From NCBI GenBank assembly GCA_000702025.1, contig JNKJ01000033.1:1-64000 (forward strand): DNA of 64,000 bases, read 5' to 3'. Within the stretch, counting starts at the first letter, position 1; every line of letters starts with the position of its first letter. The notes beneath the pieces are model-generated. The model was given only the letters and a program-made list of their open reading frames with translations. It ran no database searches and had not been told where the DNA came from. The stretch comes from Blautia schinkii DSM 10518. Its GTDB lineage: Bacteria > Bacillota > Clostridia > Lachnospirales > Lachnospiraceae. Shown one piece after another: positions 9,820 through 17,163 of the stretch. A program made the position numbers and the translations under genes.

Positions 9820-10440
9820 ATGGATCCTAATACCTTTCCCACCAAGGGAAATCTCATACTTGCAAAGAACTCACTGGCACTTTCCCGCCAGGGCTTTGAG
9901 CTCATGGACAAAAAGCGGAACATCCTCATCCGTGAGATGATGGAGCTGATCGACCAGGCCAAGGATATCCAGACACAAATTGACGAAACCTTCCGCGCGG
10001 CCTACGCTGCGCTTCAGAAGGCCAACATGGAAATCGGCATTGCGTTCGTACAGCAGATTTCCTACACGGTGCCTATCGAGAATTCCATCCGCATCAAGAC
10101 CCGCAGCGTCATGGGCACGGAAATCCCGCTGGTCGAATACGACAAGACCAGCAATACGCCCACCTACGCCTATTACAGTACAAAGATGTCTCTGGATGAA
10201 GCCAAGGCAGCGTTTGAACGCGTGAAGGAGCTCTCCATACGCCTGTCCATGATTGAAAACGCCGCCATCCGGCTGGCTGCCAACATTAAGAAAACACAGA
10301 AGCGCGCCAATGCGCTGAAAAACATCACCATCCCGAAATTCGAAGCACTCACCAAAGATATCACCAATGCTTTGGAGGAAAAAGAGAGAGAAGAATTCAC
10401 CAGACTTAAGGTGATCAAGAGGATGAAACAGCACGGATAG
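9820..10440 (+). CDS. ntpD: V-type ATP synthase subunit D
   Basis: Subunit D (206 aa) is the long coiled-coil axle inside the A3B3 head. The N-terminal PTKGNLILAKNSLALSRQGF and the C-terminal RRV-like helix (KKTQKRANALKNITIPKFEA) match the family. It is the last gene of the operon. Only about 250 bp without features separate it from the next terminator hairpin. Confidence 0.95.
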   Translation: MDPNTFPTKGNLILAKNSLALSRQGFELMDKKRNILIREMMELIDQAKDIQTQIDETFRAAYAALQKANMEIGIAFVQQISYTVPIENSIRIKTRSVMGTEIPLVEYDKTSNTPTYAYYSTKMSLDEAKAAFERVKELSIRLSMIENAAIRLAANIKKTQKRANALKNITIPKFEALTKDITNALEEKEREEFTRLKVIKRMKQHG

Positions 10441-10687
10441 TATGCCGCAGACATGCAGCGCCACTAAGAGTGCATGCAGACAACACCAGCAAGCGGATAG
10501 GCTGACAGTACCTCCAAGCAGACATGCTGACGATGCCACCGCATTGTTTCCTTCCTCTGCTTTGTGCTGACGCAAATATGAAGCACTGTTTACTTCGAAA
10601 TTAATATAACGCTGTATTAGCAAGTTCACATGCAAATACATCTGCCTGGCATACTATCTAACTTACCAATCACTTTACTTACCGCAG

Positions 10688-10899
10688 AAAAAATAAAACC
10701 GGAGAAACGCCCGTAATCGAGCGTTTCTCCGGTTTTTACGTTATTGAAGGTCTTTTATATGCATTTCGCCTTTAATTGCCTGTACAAACGTATTTAAGCC
10801 TTTCTCCCGGAGCGGTCTTCTCAGGGCTGTTCTCCCGAGGTTCTGGCCTCTCCGGGATTCTCTCCTCCTGGCAGGCTCTGACAAAATGAGCCTTTACTT
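10688..10899 (-). ncRNA. Candidate small RNA with its own promoter and terminator
   Basis: A region of about 210 nt on the minus strand has no reading frame. It begins just after a good promoter (see 10906-10935) and ends in a strong terminator hairpin. From the 5' end it holds a 6-bp hairpin (AGGCTC/GAGCCT), then CCCGGAG pairing with CTCCGGG around an inner CTCGGG/CCCTGAG hairpin, then a purine-rich single strand. The layout resembles an abundant housekeeping RNA such as 6S RNA, but I do not see the conserved motifs of 6S, SRP RNA, RNase P RNA or tmRNA. The class is therefore unknown. Confidence 0.5.
10695..10737. terminator. Bidirectional rho-independent terminator
   Basis: A 15-bp perfect stem (AAACCGGAGAAACGC with GCGTTTCTCCGGTTT) has a 10-nt loop. 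It is followed by T runs on both strands. It can end the V-ATPase operon on the plus strand and the candidate small RNA on the minus strand. Confidence 0.9.
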
Positions 10900-10905
10900 T
10901 TTAAG

Positions 10906-10935
10906 TTTATGGCAGTACAAGTAATTTTGTGTCAA
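10906..10935 (-). promoter_or_regulatory. Promoter of the candidate small RNA
   Basis: On the minus strand a perfect -35 TTGACA (10930-10935) is followed after 18 bp by CATAAA (10906-10911). No coding gene begins downstream, so the product would be the non-coding transcript ending at the hairpin near 10690. Confidence 0.55.
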
Positions 10936-10956
10936 TCCCTTTCCCCGATAATCTTA

Positions 10957-11269
10957 TGTGGATGAAAATCATCCGTGAATATTGTCTGAAAACAGCTTTC
11001 ACTATTTCCAAATTATGTCTTTATCAAAAAAAATTCTATGGAATTTTGAATTTGAAAATGTCAAGGGAATTTCCTGTTTTTTTGTCGGTTTTTGAAGATT
11101 TATGATTTTTAACCAAAACATCTGTTTCAAAAAATCTTATGTAAATCTCCTCATCCACACACTATCCATGTGGATAATGTGGATAACTTTGTGTATAACT
11201 CTATTTTTCAGGGTTTTCCACCTGTGCCGGATGTGGATAGATATTGTATTTAAATTTGTACAATCCACA
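10957..11269. other. Cluster of DnaA-box-like sites beside an AT-rich tract
   Basis: Two perfect boxes TGTGGATAA lie head to tail at 11169-11177 and 11178-11186. One-mismatch boxes are at 10957 (TGTGGATGA), 11151 (TCATCCACA), 11190 (TGTGTATAA) and 11232 (TGTGGATAG), with a weaker one at 11261. The sequence from about 10990 to 11150 is very AT-rich with T and A runs. No dnaA, dnaN or rpmH gene is near. This accounts for most of the 580-bp gap before the NlpC/P60 gene. Confidence 0.7.
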
Positions 11270-11318
11270 TCAGGCCGACACATTTTGTGCAATATGTCAA
11301 AACTTCTGTTTTTTTCGA

Positions 11319-12059
11319 CTAATCCATATAAGTTCCGACAGCCGTTGGCTGACGGTAGTCATAATCCGAGATTTTAATCCCCGTAGCTGAGGTACTTGCG
11401 TGAATGATCTTTGCGTCCCCAATATACAGAGCAACATGGTCTATACCATAATCACCATAGAAAACGAGGTCGCCCGGCTCAATATCCTTGACCTCTTTCG
11501 CAGATGCGGCAGTACACTGGTCCGCTGCTACCCTGGGAAGCTCATAGCCGAATTCCTTAAACACCGACATCACGAATCCGGAGCAGTCAGCCCCGTTCGT
11601 AAGACTGGTTCCGCCATATACATAAGGATTCCCCTCAAACTGAAGAGCAAAGTCCACAACCTCCTGCCGCTTGGCCAGGCGCTCTTCCTCCGCCTTTTTG
11701 GCTGCCTCCTCTGCCTTACGCTTCTCCTCTTCCGCTTTACGGGCCGCTTCCTCGGCCTTACGGCGTGCTTCCTCTGCTTTGCGCTGTGCTTCTTTCTCCT
11801 CGGCTGCCTTCTTGGCTGCCTCACGCTCTTCTTTATACTTCTGGGCTTCTTCCTCGGTACGTTTCACAAGATTGTTCGCCATAGCATCCATATCTCCCTC
11901 AGGGGTCCGGCCGTCAGAAAAAATATCTCCGCCGTTATCTGCTGACCGCGACACGGCGCTTTTATTCACGGAATTATCCTTTGCCGCAAAAACCGTCTGC
12001 GGAAGAGCAATTGTCATAATACTGAGTCCTAATATAAAAGTTGTTAATTTTTTACGCAT
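11319..12059 (-). CDS. Secreted NlpC/P60 family peptidoglycan hydrolase
   Basis: A probable cell-wall endopeptidase (246 aa) cutting D-gamma-glutamyl-diamino-acid links outside the cell. Residues 1-26 form a signal peptide ending in VFAA. Residues about 64-131 are a long repetitive coiled coil of the EARRKAEEAARKAEEEKRKA type. The C-terminal NlpC/P60 domain has the catalytic Cys159 in GADCSGF, His208 in GIDHVALYIGD and a polar His220. The GTG four codons upstream overlaps the ribosome site, so the ATG with AGGAG 11 nt before it is preferred. Coiled coil plus NlpC resembles division-type hydrolases such as PcsB, but this one is shorter. Confidence 0.92.
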   Translation of the reverse strand: MRKKLTTFILGLSIMTIALPQTVFAAKDNSVNKSAVSRSADNGGDIFSDGRTPEGDMDAMANNLVKRTEEEAQKYKEEREAAKKAAEEKEAQRKAEEARRKAEEAARKAEEEKRKAEEAAKKAEEERLAKRQEVVDFALQFEGNPYVYGGTSLTNGADCSGFVMSVFKEFGYELPRVAADQCTAASAKEVKDIEPGDLVFYGDYGIDHVALYIGDAKIIHASTSATGIKISDYDYRQPTAVGTYMD

Positions 12060-12130
12060 GATTTTATACACTCCTTAATACGTTTTTCGTAATTATTACA
12101 AACTTATTACATGCTATTAAGCATTGGTGT

Positions 12131-12159
12131 ATAATATCACAACTATTTTCTTTTGTCAA
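12131..12159 (-). promoter_or_regulatory. Promoter of the NlpC/P60 gene
   Basis: TTGACA (12154-12159) and TATTAT (12131-12136) are separated by 17 bp on the minus strand. The leader is about 70 nt. Hairpin repeat A begins only 7 bp upstream of the -35 box. Confidence 0.8.
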
Positions 12160-12165
12160 ATTTGA

Positions 12166-12428
12166 TGGGGGCCCCCGGGAAGGTTGTTGAACGGTGCGGA
12201 GAAGGAAATGGGCGGCCGGGGGAGGCGGTATTCGGGGCGGGCTGATGCACGCTTGCCTTCAACTAATTGCCAACTGCGACTAAGACTCTCACGAAGAGCG
12301 TTCGAGTCTAAGTCTCCGTAGGCAATGGATTTTCAGGCGCGCTTACGCAAATCAGCCCGCCCCGAATACCGCCTCCCCCGGCCGCCCATTTCCTCCTCCG
12401 CACCTTCCTCTACGTTTTCCCACCCCCA
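12166..12428 (+). repeat. Giant-hairpin repeat, copy A
   Basis: A 263-bp imperfect palindrome. The arms 12193-12246 and 12351-12404 are 54 nt each and pair at 53 of 54 positions. Outside them are the conserved flanks GGGGGCCCCC...TTGAACGG on the left and CTACGT on the right. Inside is a core of about 105 nt with CTTCAACTAA, AACTGCGACTAA, GAAGAGC, TAAGTCTCCGTA and TGGATTTTCAGGC. Two inner stems are ATTGCC/GGCAAT and AGACTC/GAGTCT. It has no coding potential. It is related to copies B, C and D, which have different arms. Confidence 0.9.
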
Positions 12429-12539
12429 TTCTACGGCTCGTCCCTTTCTCCGGGACGTTATAATATGTGAAAGGGAAATTTTGCCATGGCATTGGTCATT
12501 GCGTTGCATGATAAGAATCTGTATGATATGGTTTCATAT

Positions 12540-12735
12540 GGCATGGCTTTGTATTGTATGTTTTCACATGACGCGACTTTACATGGTGCCACTTCGCATT
12601 GCACTGCTTTGCGTAGCATGGTTTCTGTATGACACAACTTTGCAGGGTATCCCTTCGCATTGCACTGCTTTGCACAGCACGGTTTTATACCACACGACTT
12701 TACAGGGTATAGCTTTTCATTGTATTGTCTAACAT
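12540..12735. repeat. 61-bp degenerate tandem repeat between hairpins A and B
   Basis: CTTCGCATTGCACTGCTTTGC occurs at 12592 and again at 12653, with a diverged third copy at 12713 and a partial copy before the first. The period is 60-61 bp. The flanking DNA out to both hairpins is otherwise without genes. A 144-codon minus-strand frame here is a by-product of the repeat. Confidence 0.75.
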
Positions 12736-12810
12736 TGGCCCAACATAGAATTGCTCTGCATGGTATAGAATGAAAAATTAACAATTTCCACCATCTCGAT
12801 TCAGCACACG

Positions 12811-12847
12811 AAAAAAAACACCGCCAAACCCAACAGGTTCGACGGTG
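12811..12847 (-). terminator. Rho-independent terminator downstream of trxB and hairpin B
   Basis: On the minus strand CACCG and AACC pair with GGTT and CGGTG around a short loop, followed by eight T. The only upstream gene on this strand is trxB, so the trxB transcript would include hairpin B before ending here. Confidence 0.7.
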
Positions 12848-12944
12848 CCCGCCTGACAAAATAGTCCAATAATCTTCTAAAACGATACGCACATGCAGAA
12901 AAAACTTCCGCTCTCCACTATCTTCCGGCGAAAGGAGCCGCTCA

Positions 12945-13214
12945 GTATAAGGGTGCGGAAACGTAGTGGCAGGCAGGGAGGAGAAATCCGGGGGCTGTGG
13001 GAGGTGTTATCCCAGACAGGCTGATTTTGCGGAAGCGCGCCTGAAAATCCAGTTCTTACGGAGACTTAAGCGCGAAAGCTCTTCTGAGCGCTTTAGTCGC
13101 AGTTAGAACTTAGTTGAAGGCAAGCGAGCATCAGCCTGTCCGGGATAACACCTCCCACAGCCCCCGGATTTCTCCTCCCCGCCGTTCAACACCTTTCCGC
13201 AGGTCCCCTTATAC
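12945..13214 (-). repeat. Giant-hairpin repeat, copy B
   Basis: A 270-bp copy in inverted orientation to A. The arms 12972-13025 and 13130-13183 are 54 nt each with two mismatches and a sequence unlike that of A. Inner stems are AGTTCT/AGAACT and AAGCGC/GCGCTT. The conserved end motifs are ACGTAGTGG (left) and CCGTTCAAC (right). An outer stem GTATAAGGG/CCCCTTATAC makes its right end overlap the last 6 bases of trxB, including the stop codon. Confidence 0.9.
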
Positions 13215-14129
13215 CGTCAATAGATAGTGCTGTGCCGCCACCACCGCATTGGCCCCGTCAGAAACCGCCGTTACCACCTGTCTGAGCGCCTTAGTCCGTA
13301 TATCCCCCGCCGCAAACACTCCCGGCGTGCTGGTAATCCCTTCCTCTCCAGCCATGATATACCCTCCGTCATCCAGCTTCACAAGCTCCTTAAAAAGTCC
13401 TGTATTCGGTATGATCCCCACCGCAATAAACACCCCATCCGTGGAAATCACCCTTTCTTCCTCTGTCTTTACATTACGCACCTTTAACCCCGTAACCTGC
13501 TCCTTGCCCTGGATTTCCAGCGGAACGCTGTCCCAGACCATCTCCACATTTTCACAGGCAAACAGCCGCTCCTGAAGTATCTTCTCCGCACGCATCTCGT
13601 CGCGTCGGTGAACCACATAAACCTTTTTACAAAGTCGCGCAAGAAAAACAGCATCCTCGGCAGCCACGTTTCCTCCGCCTACCACCACTGTTACACGGTC
13701 CTTAAAAAAAGCTCCGTCACAGGTCGCGCAGTAAGACACGCCCATTCCGCTGAGCTCCTTCTCTCCCGGGATTCCAAGCTCACGGTGGGCAGCTCCGAAC
13801 GCGAGAATCAGCGTTTTCGCCTTATATTCGTGTTTTCTCGTACGAATGACTTTCACATCGCCTTCATCCTCAACAGAGAGGACATTCTCACGTTTCGGGG
13901 TGATTCCAAGCTTCTCTGCGTGTGCTCCCATGGCCTCGCCTAAATCCATTCCTGTCATTCCTGGAAGGCCGGGATAGTTGTCCACCTCATACGTATCTGT
14001 AATCTGTCCTCCCGGTACAAATTTCTTCTCAAGCCATATAGTCTCAAGCTTTGCGCGGGCTGCATAAATCGCGGCACTGATTCCCGCGGGACCGGCGCCA
14101 AGAATGGCTAAATCATATACATCCGACAT
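13209..14129 (-). CDS. trxB: Thioredoxin reductase (NADPH)
   Basis: A cytoplasmic FAD enzyme that passes electrons from NADPH to thioredoxin. The length of 306 aa is standard. The FAD-binding GAGPAG is at residues 11-16, the redox-active CATC at 134-137, and the NADPH-binding VVGGGNVAAEDA follows. The FAD-binding C-terminal motif GVFAAGDIR is also present. No thioredoxin gene lies next to it. The stop codon lies inside the outer stem of hairpin repeat B. The gene reads divergently from the DUF885 gene. Confidence 0.96.
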   Translation of the reverse strand: MSDVYDLAILGAGPAGISAAIYAARAKLETIWLEKKFVPGGQITDTYEVDNYPGLPGMTGMDLGEAMGAHAEKLGITPKRENVLSVEDEGDVKVIRTRKHEYKAKTLILAFGAAHRELGIPGEKELSGMGVSYCATCDGAFFKDRVTVVVGGGNVAAEDAVFLARLCKKVYVVHRRDEMRAEKILQERLFACENVEMVWDSVPLEIQGKEQVTGLKVRNVKTEEERVISTDGVFIAVGIIPNTGLFKELVKLDDGGYIMAGEEGITSTPGVFAAGDIRTKALRQVVTAVSDGANAVVAAQHYLLTV

Positions 14130-14245
14130 GTTCTTTCTCCTTTATATTCTTTGTTTTTTCAGTAATCTTCTTTCCACATGATAGCATAGAATCCATCCTT
14201 TTCCAATAAGATAGTAAAAACAGGAACCTGCCGAAAGGATCTTCT

Positions 14246-16087
14246 ATGTCCTTCAAACTCCCTAAATCGAAAAAGCCCCTGTGGGCGGCTCTTTTTTTAT
14301 GTCTGACCCTGATTCTTGGTATTAGTATTGGCTATCTTACCAACCATGTATTCTCAGAAAACGCAAAATTTACAGCTTTTACAGATGAAATATTTAAGAA
14401 GGAGGTATCCGGGAGCACCCTCACGCTCCATTACTCCCTGGCCCACCCGGAGAAACTGGGTATTGCCCGGCCTGCGGCAAGTCTGGGAACCGTGGACACT
14501 GATATGGAAAAAACTTATCAGCTCTGTGAGGAATATGAGCAAAAGCTAAAAAGCTTCTCTTATTCAAAGCTATCCAAGGAAAACCAACTTACCCTAGATA
14601 TGCTGCTTTTGTATTTTCATACACAGCGTTCTCTGGGGGATAACTACCTGCTTGAGGAGGTTCTGGGCCCCAGTCTCGGTATTCAGGCACAGCTCCCCGT
14701 ACTTTTGGCGGAATATGCATTTTATGAGGATCAGGATATTGTGGATTACCTGAACCTATTGGCAAGCATCCGGCCATATTTCCAGAGTATCCTGAAATTT
14801 GAGCAGGAAAAGTCAGCGGCAGGTTTTTTCATGAGCGATACGACCCTTGACCGGATTCGCAAGCAGTGTGACTCTTTTATCAAAAATCCGGATGAGAACT
14901 ATATGCTGGAAATTTTCGACCAGAAGCTTAAGGATTATGGAAAGTTTTCTGAGGAGGATTTGAGCAAGCTCAGCTCCAAACACAAGGATATTTTAGTTAA
15001 GCAGGTGATACCGGCATATCAGGAGCTGATGGCCGGCCTCGAAAAACTGCGCGGTACAGGGAAAAGCAGCCAAGGGCTTGCAAATTATGAGGGAGGGCAG
15101 GAATATTACCTTTATCTGCTTAAGAGTCAGGTGGGAACTTACGTGCCTGTCAAACAGATGGAGCAGCGGCTTGCCAGCCAGCTTATGTCTGACTGCCGGG
15201 AAATCAATCTGATGCTCCGGGAGCAGCCCTCTCTTCTTTCAAAGCTTACAGGAGGCGCGGACCTGCCGAAGATGGAACCTGTCAAGATTATGGAAAACCT
15301 GCAGCAGCAAATGGGAAATGACTTTCCTGAAATGGAAGAAACGCCGTATGAAATCCGGTATGTGCATGAATCTATGCAGGATTATTTGAGTCCGGCTTTT
15401 TACCTCACGCCGCCCCTGGACACCGGAAGCCCTAATGTAATCTATATTAACCAAGCTGGACGAAGCTCTAACCTCGAGCTTTTCACTACCCTGGCCCACG
15501 AAGGTTTTCCGGGTCATCTTTATCAGACTGTGTCCTTTGGCCGGCAAGAGCCTTCTCATATCCGTTATCTCATTGATTCCAGCGGCTATGTGGAGGGCTG
15601 GGCTACTTATGTGGAATCCTATGCCTACGGCTACGCAGCTTCTCTGATGGATGATGCGGCTGCAACGGATGTGACAAGGCTTGCCTGGCTGAATCGAAGC
15701 GTCAATCTTTGTATTTACTCTCTTGTTGATATTGGCATCCATTACCACGGATGGGACCAGGCCAGGACTGCCAGCTTTTTGAAGGCCTTTGGCATCCGGG
15801 ACGCGGCAGTTGCCGGGGAAATCTTCCAGTACATTGTAGAAACACCGGCGAATTATCTGAAATACTACTGGGGGTACTTGAACTTCCTGGATTTAAAGAC
15901 TTCCCAGGAACGGAAATTAGGAGAGGACTTTAACCTTTTGGAATTTCACAGGGAGATTCTGGAGATTGGACCGGTACAGTTTCCGGTTTTGGAGAAATAC
16001 ATAAAGCAGGATGATTCTAAAAAAGAGGAGGCGCTGCTCTTGGGCAGTTCCTCCTCATACTTGTCTGTTTTTACAGATATGTCTTGA
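14246..16087 (+). CDS. DUF885 family protein, membrane-anchored putative metallopeptidase
   Basis: A 613-residue protein with a single N-terminal membrane anchor (about residues 12-32, LWAALFLCLTLILGISIGYL) and a large outside domain. The family hallmark HEGFPGH begins at about residue 418 and is followed by a second conserved block SGYVEGWATYVESYAYG, together resembling a zinc metallopeptidase centre. The substrate is not known for most members. The last 17 bases overlap the end of the convergent MarR gene. Confidence 0.88.
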   Translation: MSFKLPKSKKPLWAALFLCLTLILGISIGYLTNHVFSENAKFTAFTDEIFKKEVSGSTLTLHYSLAHPEKLGIARPAASLGTVDTDMEKTYQLCEEYEQKLKSFSYSKLSKENQLTLDMLLLYFHTQRSLGDNYLLEEVLGPSLGIQAQLPVLLAEYAFYEDQDIVDYLNLLASIRPYFQSILKFEQEKSAAGFFMSDTTLDRIRKQCDSFIKNPDENYMLEIFDQKLKDYGKFSEEDLSKLSSKHKDILVKQVIPAYQELMAGLEKLRGTGKSSQGLANYEGGQEYYLYLLKSQVGTYVPVKQMEQRLASQLMSDCREINLMLREQPSLLSKLTGGADLPKMEPVKIMENLQQQMGNDFPEMEETPYEIRYVHESMQDYLSPAFYLTPPLDTGSPNVIYINQAGRSSNLELFTTLAHEGFPGHLYQTVSFGRQEPSHIRYLIDSSGYVEGWATYVESYAYGYAASLMDDAAATDVTRLAWLNRSVNLCIYSLVDIGIHYHGWDQARTASFLKAFGIRDAAVAGEIFQYIVETPANYLKYYWGYLNFLDLKTSQERKLGEDFNLLEFHREILEIGPVQFPVLEKYIKQDDSKKEEALLLGSSSSYLSVFTDMS

Positions 16088-16508
16088 AGAATTTTTGCAG
16101 CTTTAGCAGAGCGTTGGTGAGTGCCTCTGTCTCCTCCATGTTTAAGTCCTTGAGCACTGCAAGTACCATCTTGTCATGGAACTTTTGATGGTGGTGAAAG
16201 GCTTTTGCACCTTTTTCAGAAAGAGATATGAGCACTACACGGCGGTCCTCCTGACTTCGCACACGTTCTACATAGCCCTTCTTCACCAAATTATTGATTG
16301 CAATGGTCAAGGTGCCTACGGTTACGGATAATGCTCTTGCCACGGTGGACATGTTTTTTGGCTCACGTACACCGATTGCTTCTATAATATGCATATCGTT
16401 CACCGAGATGTCTTTGAACTCTGAGGTGATCAGGGCCTTTTCTTCAATATCCATAATTTCATTGAATAGTTTTACCAACACTTCGTTGATAGCTTCGTAA
16501 TGATTCAT
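16071..16508 (-). CDS. MarR family transcriptional regulator (FabT-like)
   Basis: A 145-residue winged-helix regulator. The recognition helix region is KNMSTVARALSVTVGTLTIA and the wing is the typical VERVRSQEDRRVVLISLSEKG. The tone of the sequence and the TTTG-N5-CAAA operator in its own promoter resemble FabT, the fatty-acid synthesis repressor of Firmicutes, but no fab genes are nearby. It is probably self-regulated. The target beyond its own gene is not visible here. Confidence 0.9.
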   Translation of the reverse strand: MNHYEAINEVLVKLFNEIMDIEEKALITSEFKDISVNDMHIIEAIGVREPKNMSTVARALSVTVGTLTIAINNLVKKGYVERVRSQEDRRVVLISLSEKGAKAFHHHQKFHDKMVLAVLKDLNMEETEALTNALLKLQKFFKTYL

Positions 16509-16541
16509 CCCGGTCCTCCTTGTCGATTTTGTTTATACTGT

Positions 16542-16598
16542 CAAATCTGTGATTTGCGGCTTGCTTCTATTATACACTAATTTAATTTGATATACAAA
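16542..16598 (-). promoter_or_regulatory. MarR gene promoter with two palindromic operators
   Basis: On the minus strand -35 TTGTAT (16592-16597) and -10 TATAAT (16569-16574) are 17 bp apart. The palindrome TTTGATATACAAA (16586-16598) covers the -35 box. A second perfect palindrome, CAAATC-TGT-GATTTG, lies at 16542-16556 just downstream of the -10 box. Both suit autorepression. Confidence 0.75.
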
Positions 16599-16624
16599 GT
16601 ATATTTTGAAAGAAAAACTTTCTT

Positions 16625-17163
16625 TGCTTAGTATAATTTGCTATAATGAGATTCGAGGGGGCAATCTCAGAGTTGCGAAAGCCCGAATTCCCCCTCGAGC
16701 TCCCCCTGTTGGGCACGCCTATTGTATGTTTTGCGTTATTTGTTTACTGGGTTATGTGTAGAAGGTCGGTTGGGTATGCGAGGTGGGACGTGTGCACTTG
16801 CGTATTGTGTGAGGGGTGCTCTTTGAAATTTGTAGGATGTTTGGACTGGGTGCTTGTATAGGCAATATATATTGGAGTTGGCTGGATATGTGCAACTGTG
16901 TGGTTGTATAGTAACTATTTATTACGACTGGTTGGATGTCTGTAATTGTGTTTGTAGAATATGACGGTGACTTTAACGAAATAAGTGAGAATTTTCCCAT
17001 CTCTACAGGTGGTGAGATAAATTGCCAAAAACAAGATTAACGGCAGTGGTGGGCGGAGATAAATCGGTATCCCCACTGACACGAGGACAAGACACGCAGC
17101 CATAAAAGTCGTACTCTGTGAAATTACCGAGCGTGGGTTGAAACGGTGTGAAGGAAAATACTT
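16625..17163. other. 540-bp gene-free stretch with a hairpin and degenerate GT-rich repeats
   Basis: A 9-bp perfect stem, TCGAGGGGG (16653-16661) with CCCCCTCGA (16690-16698), lies at the left. From about 16770 to 16960 the DNA is a G/T-rich, low-complexity run of degenerate units around GGTTGGATGTCTGTAATTG. No ribosome site with a credible frame is present. A minus-strand frame that enters this region from the CapA gene is a shadow. Confidence 0.5.

Noticed and set aside
9871..10641. 256-codon minus-strand frame over the end of the V-ATPase operon
   Set aside because: Antisense to subunit D, with no recognisable family and a low-complexity Cys/His/Leu composition.
10688..10899. 6S RNA or SRP RNA
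   Set aside because: The gene layout fits an abundant RNA, but the conserved sequence motifs of these families are not visible, so no name is given.
10957..11269. Chromosomal replication origin
   Set aside because: DnaA boxes are present, but dnaA, dnaN and rpmH are missing and flanking genes point inward. I keep it only as a DnaA-box cluster.
12458..12892. 144-codon minus-strand frame between hairpins A and B
   Set aside because: It is produced by the 61-bp tandem repeat; the peptide is cysteine-rich noise, with no ribosome site.
12166..13214. Retron or group II intron
   Set aside because: The hairpin elements have no reverse transcriptase or other gene nearby and lack the intron domain V pattern.
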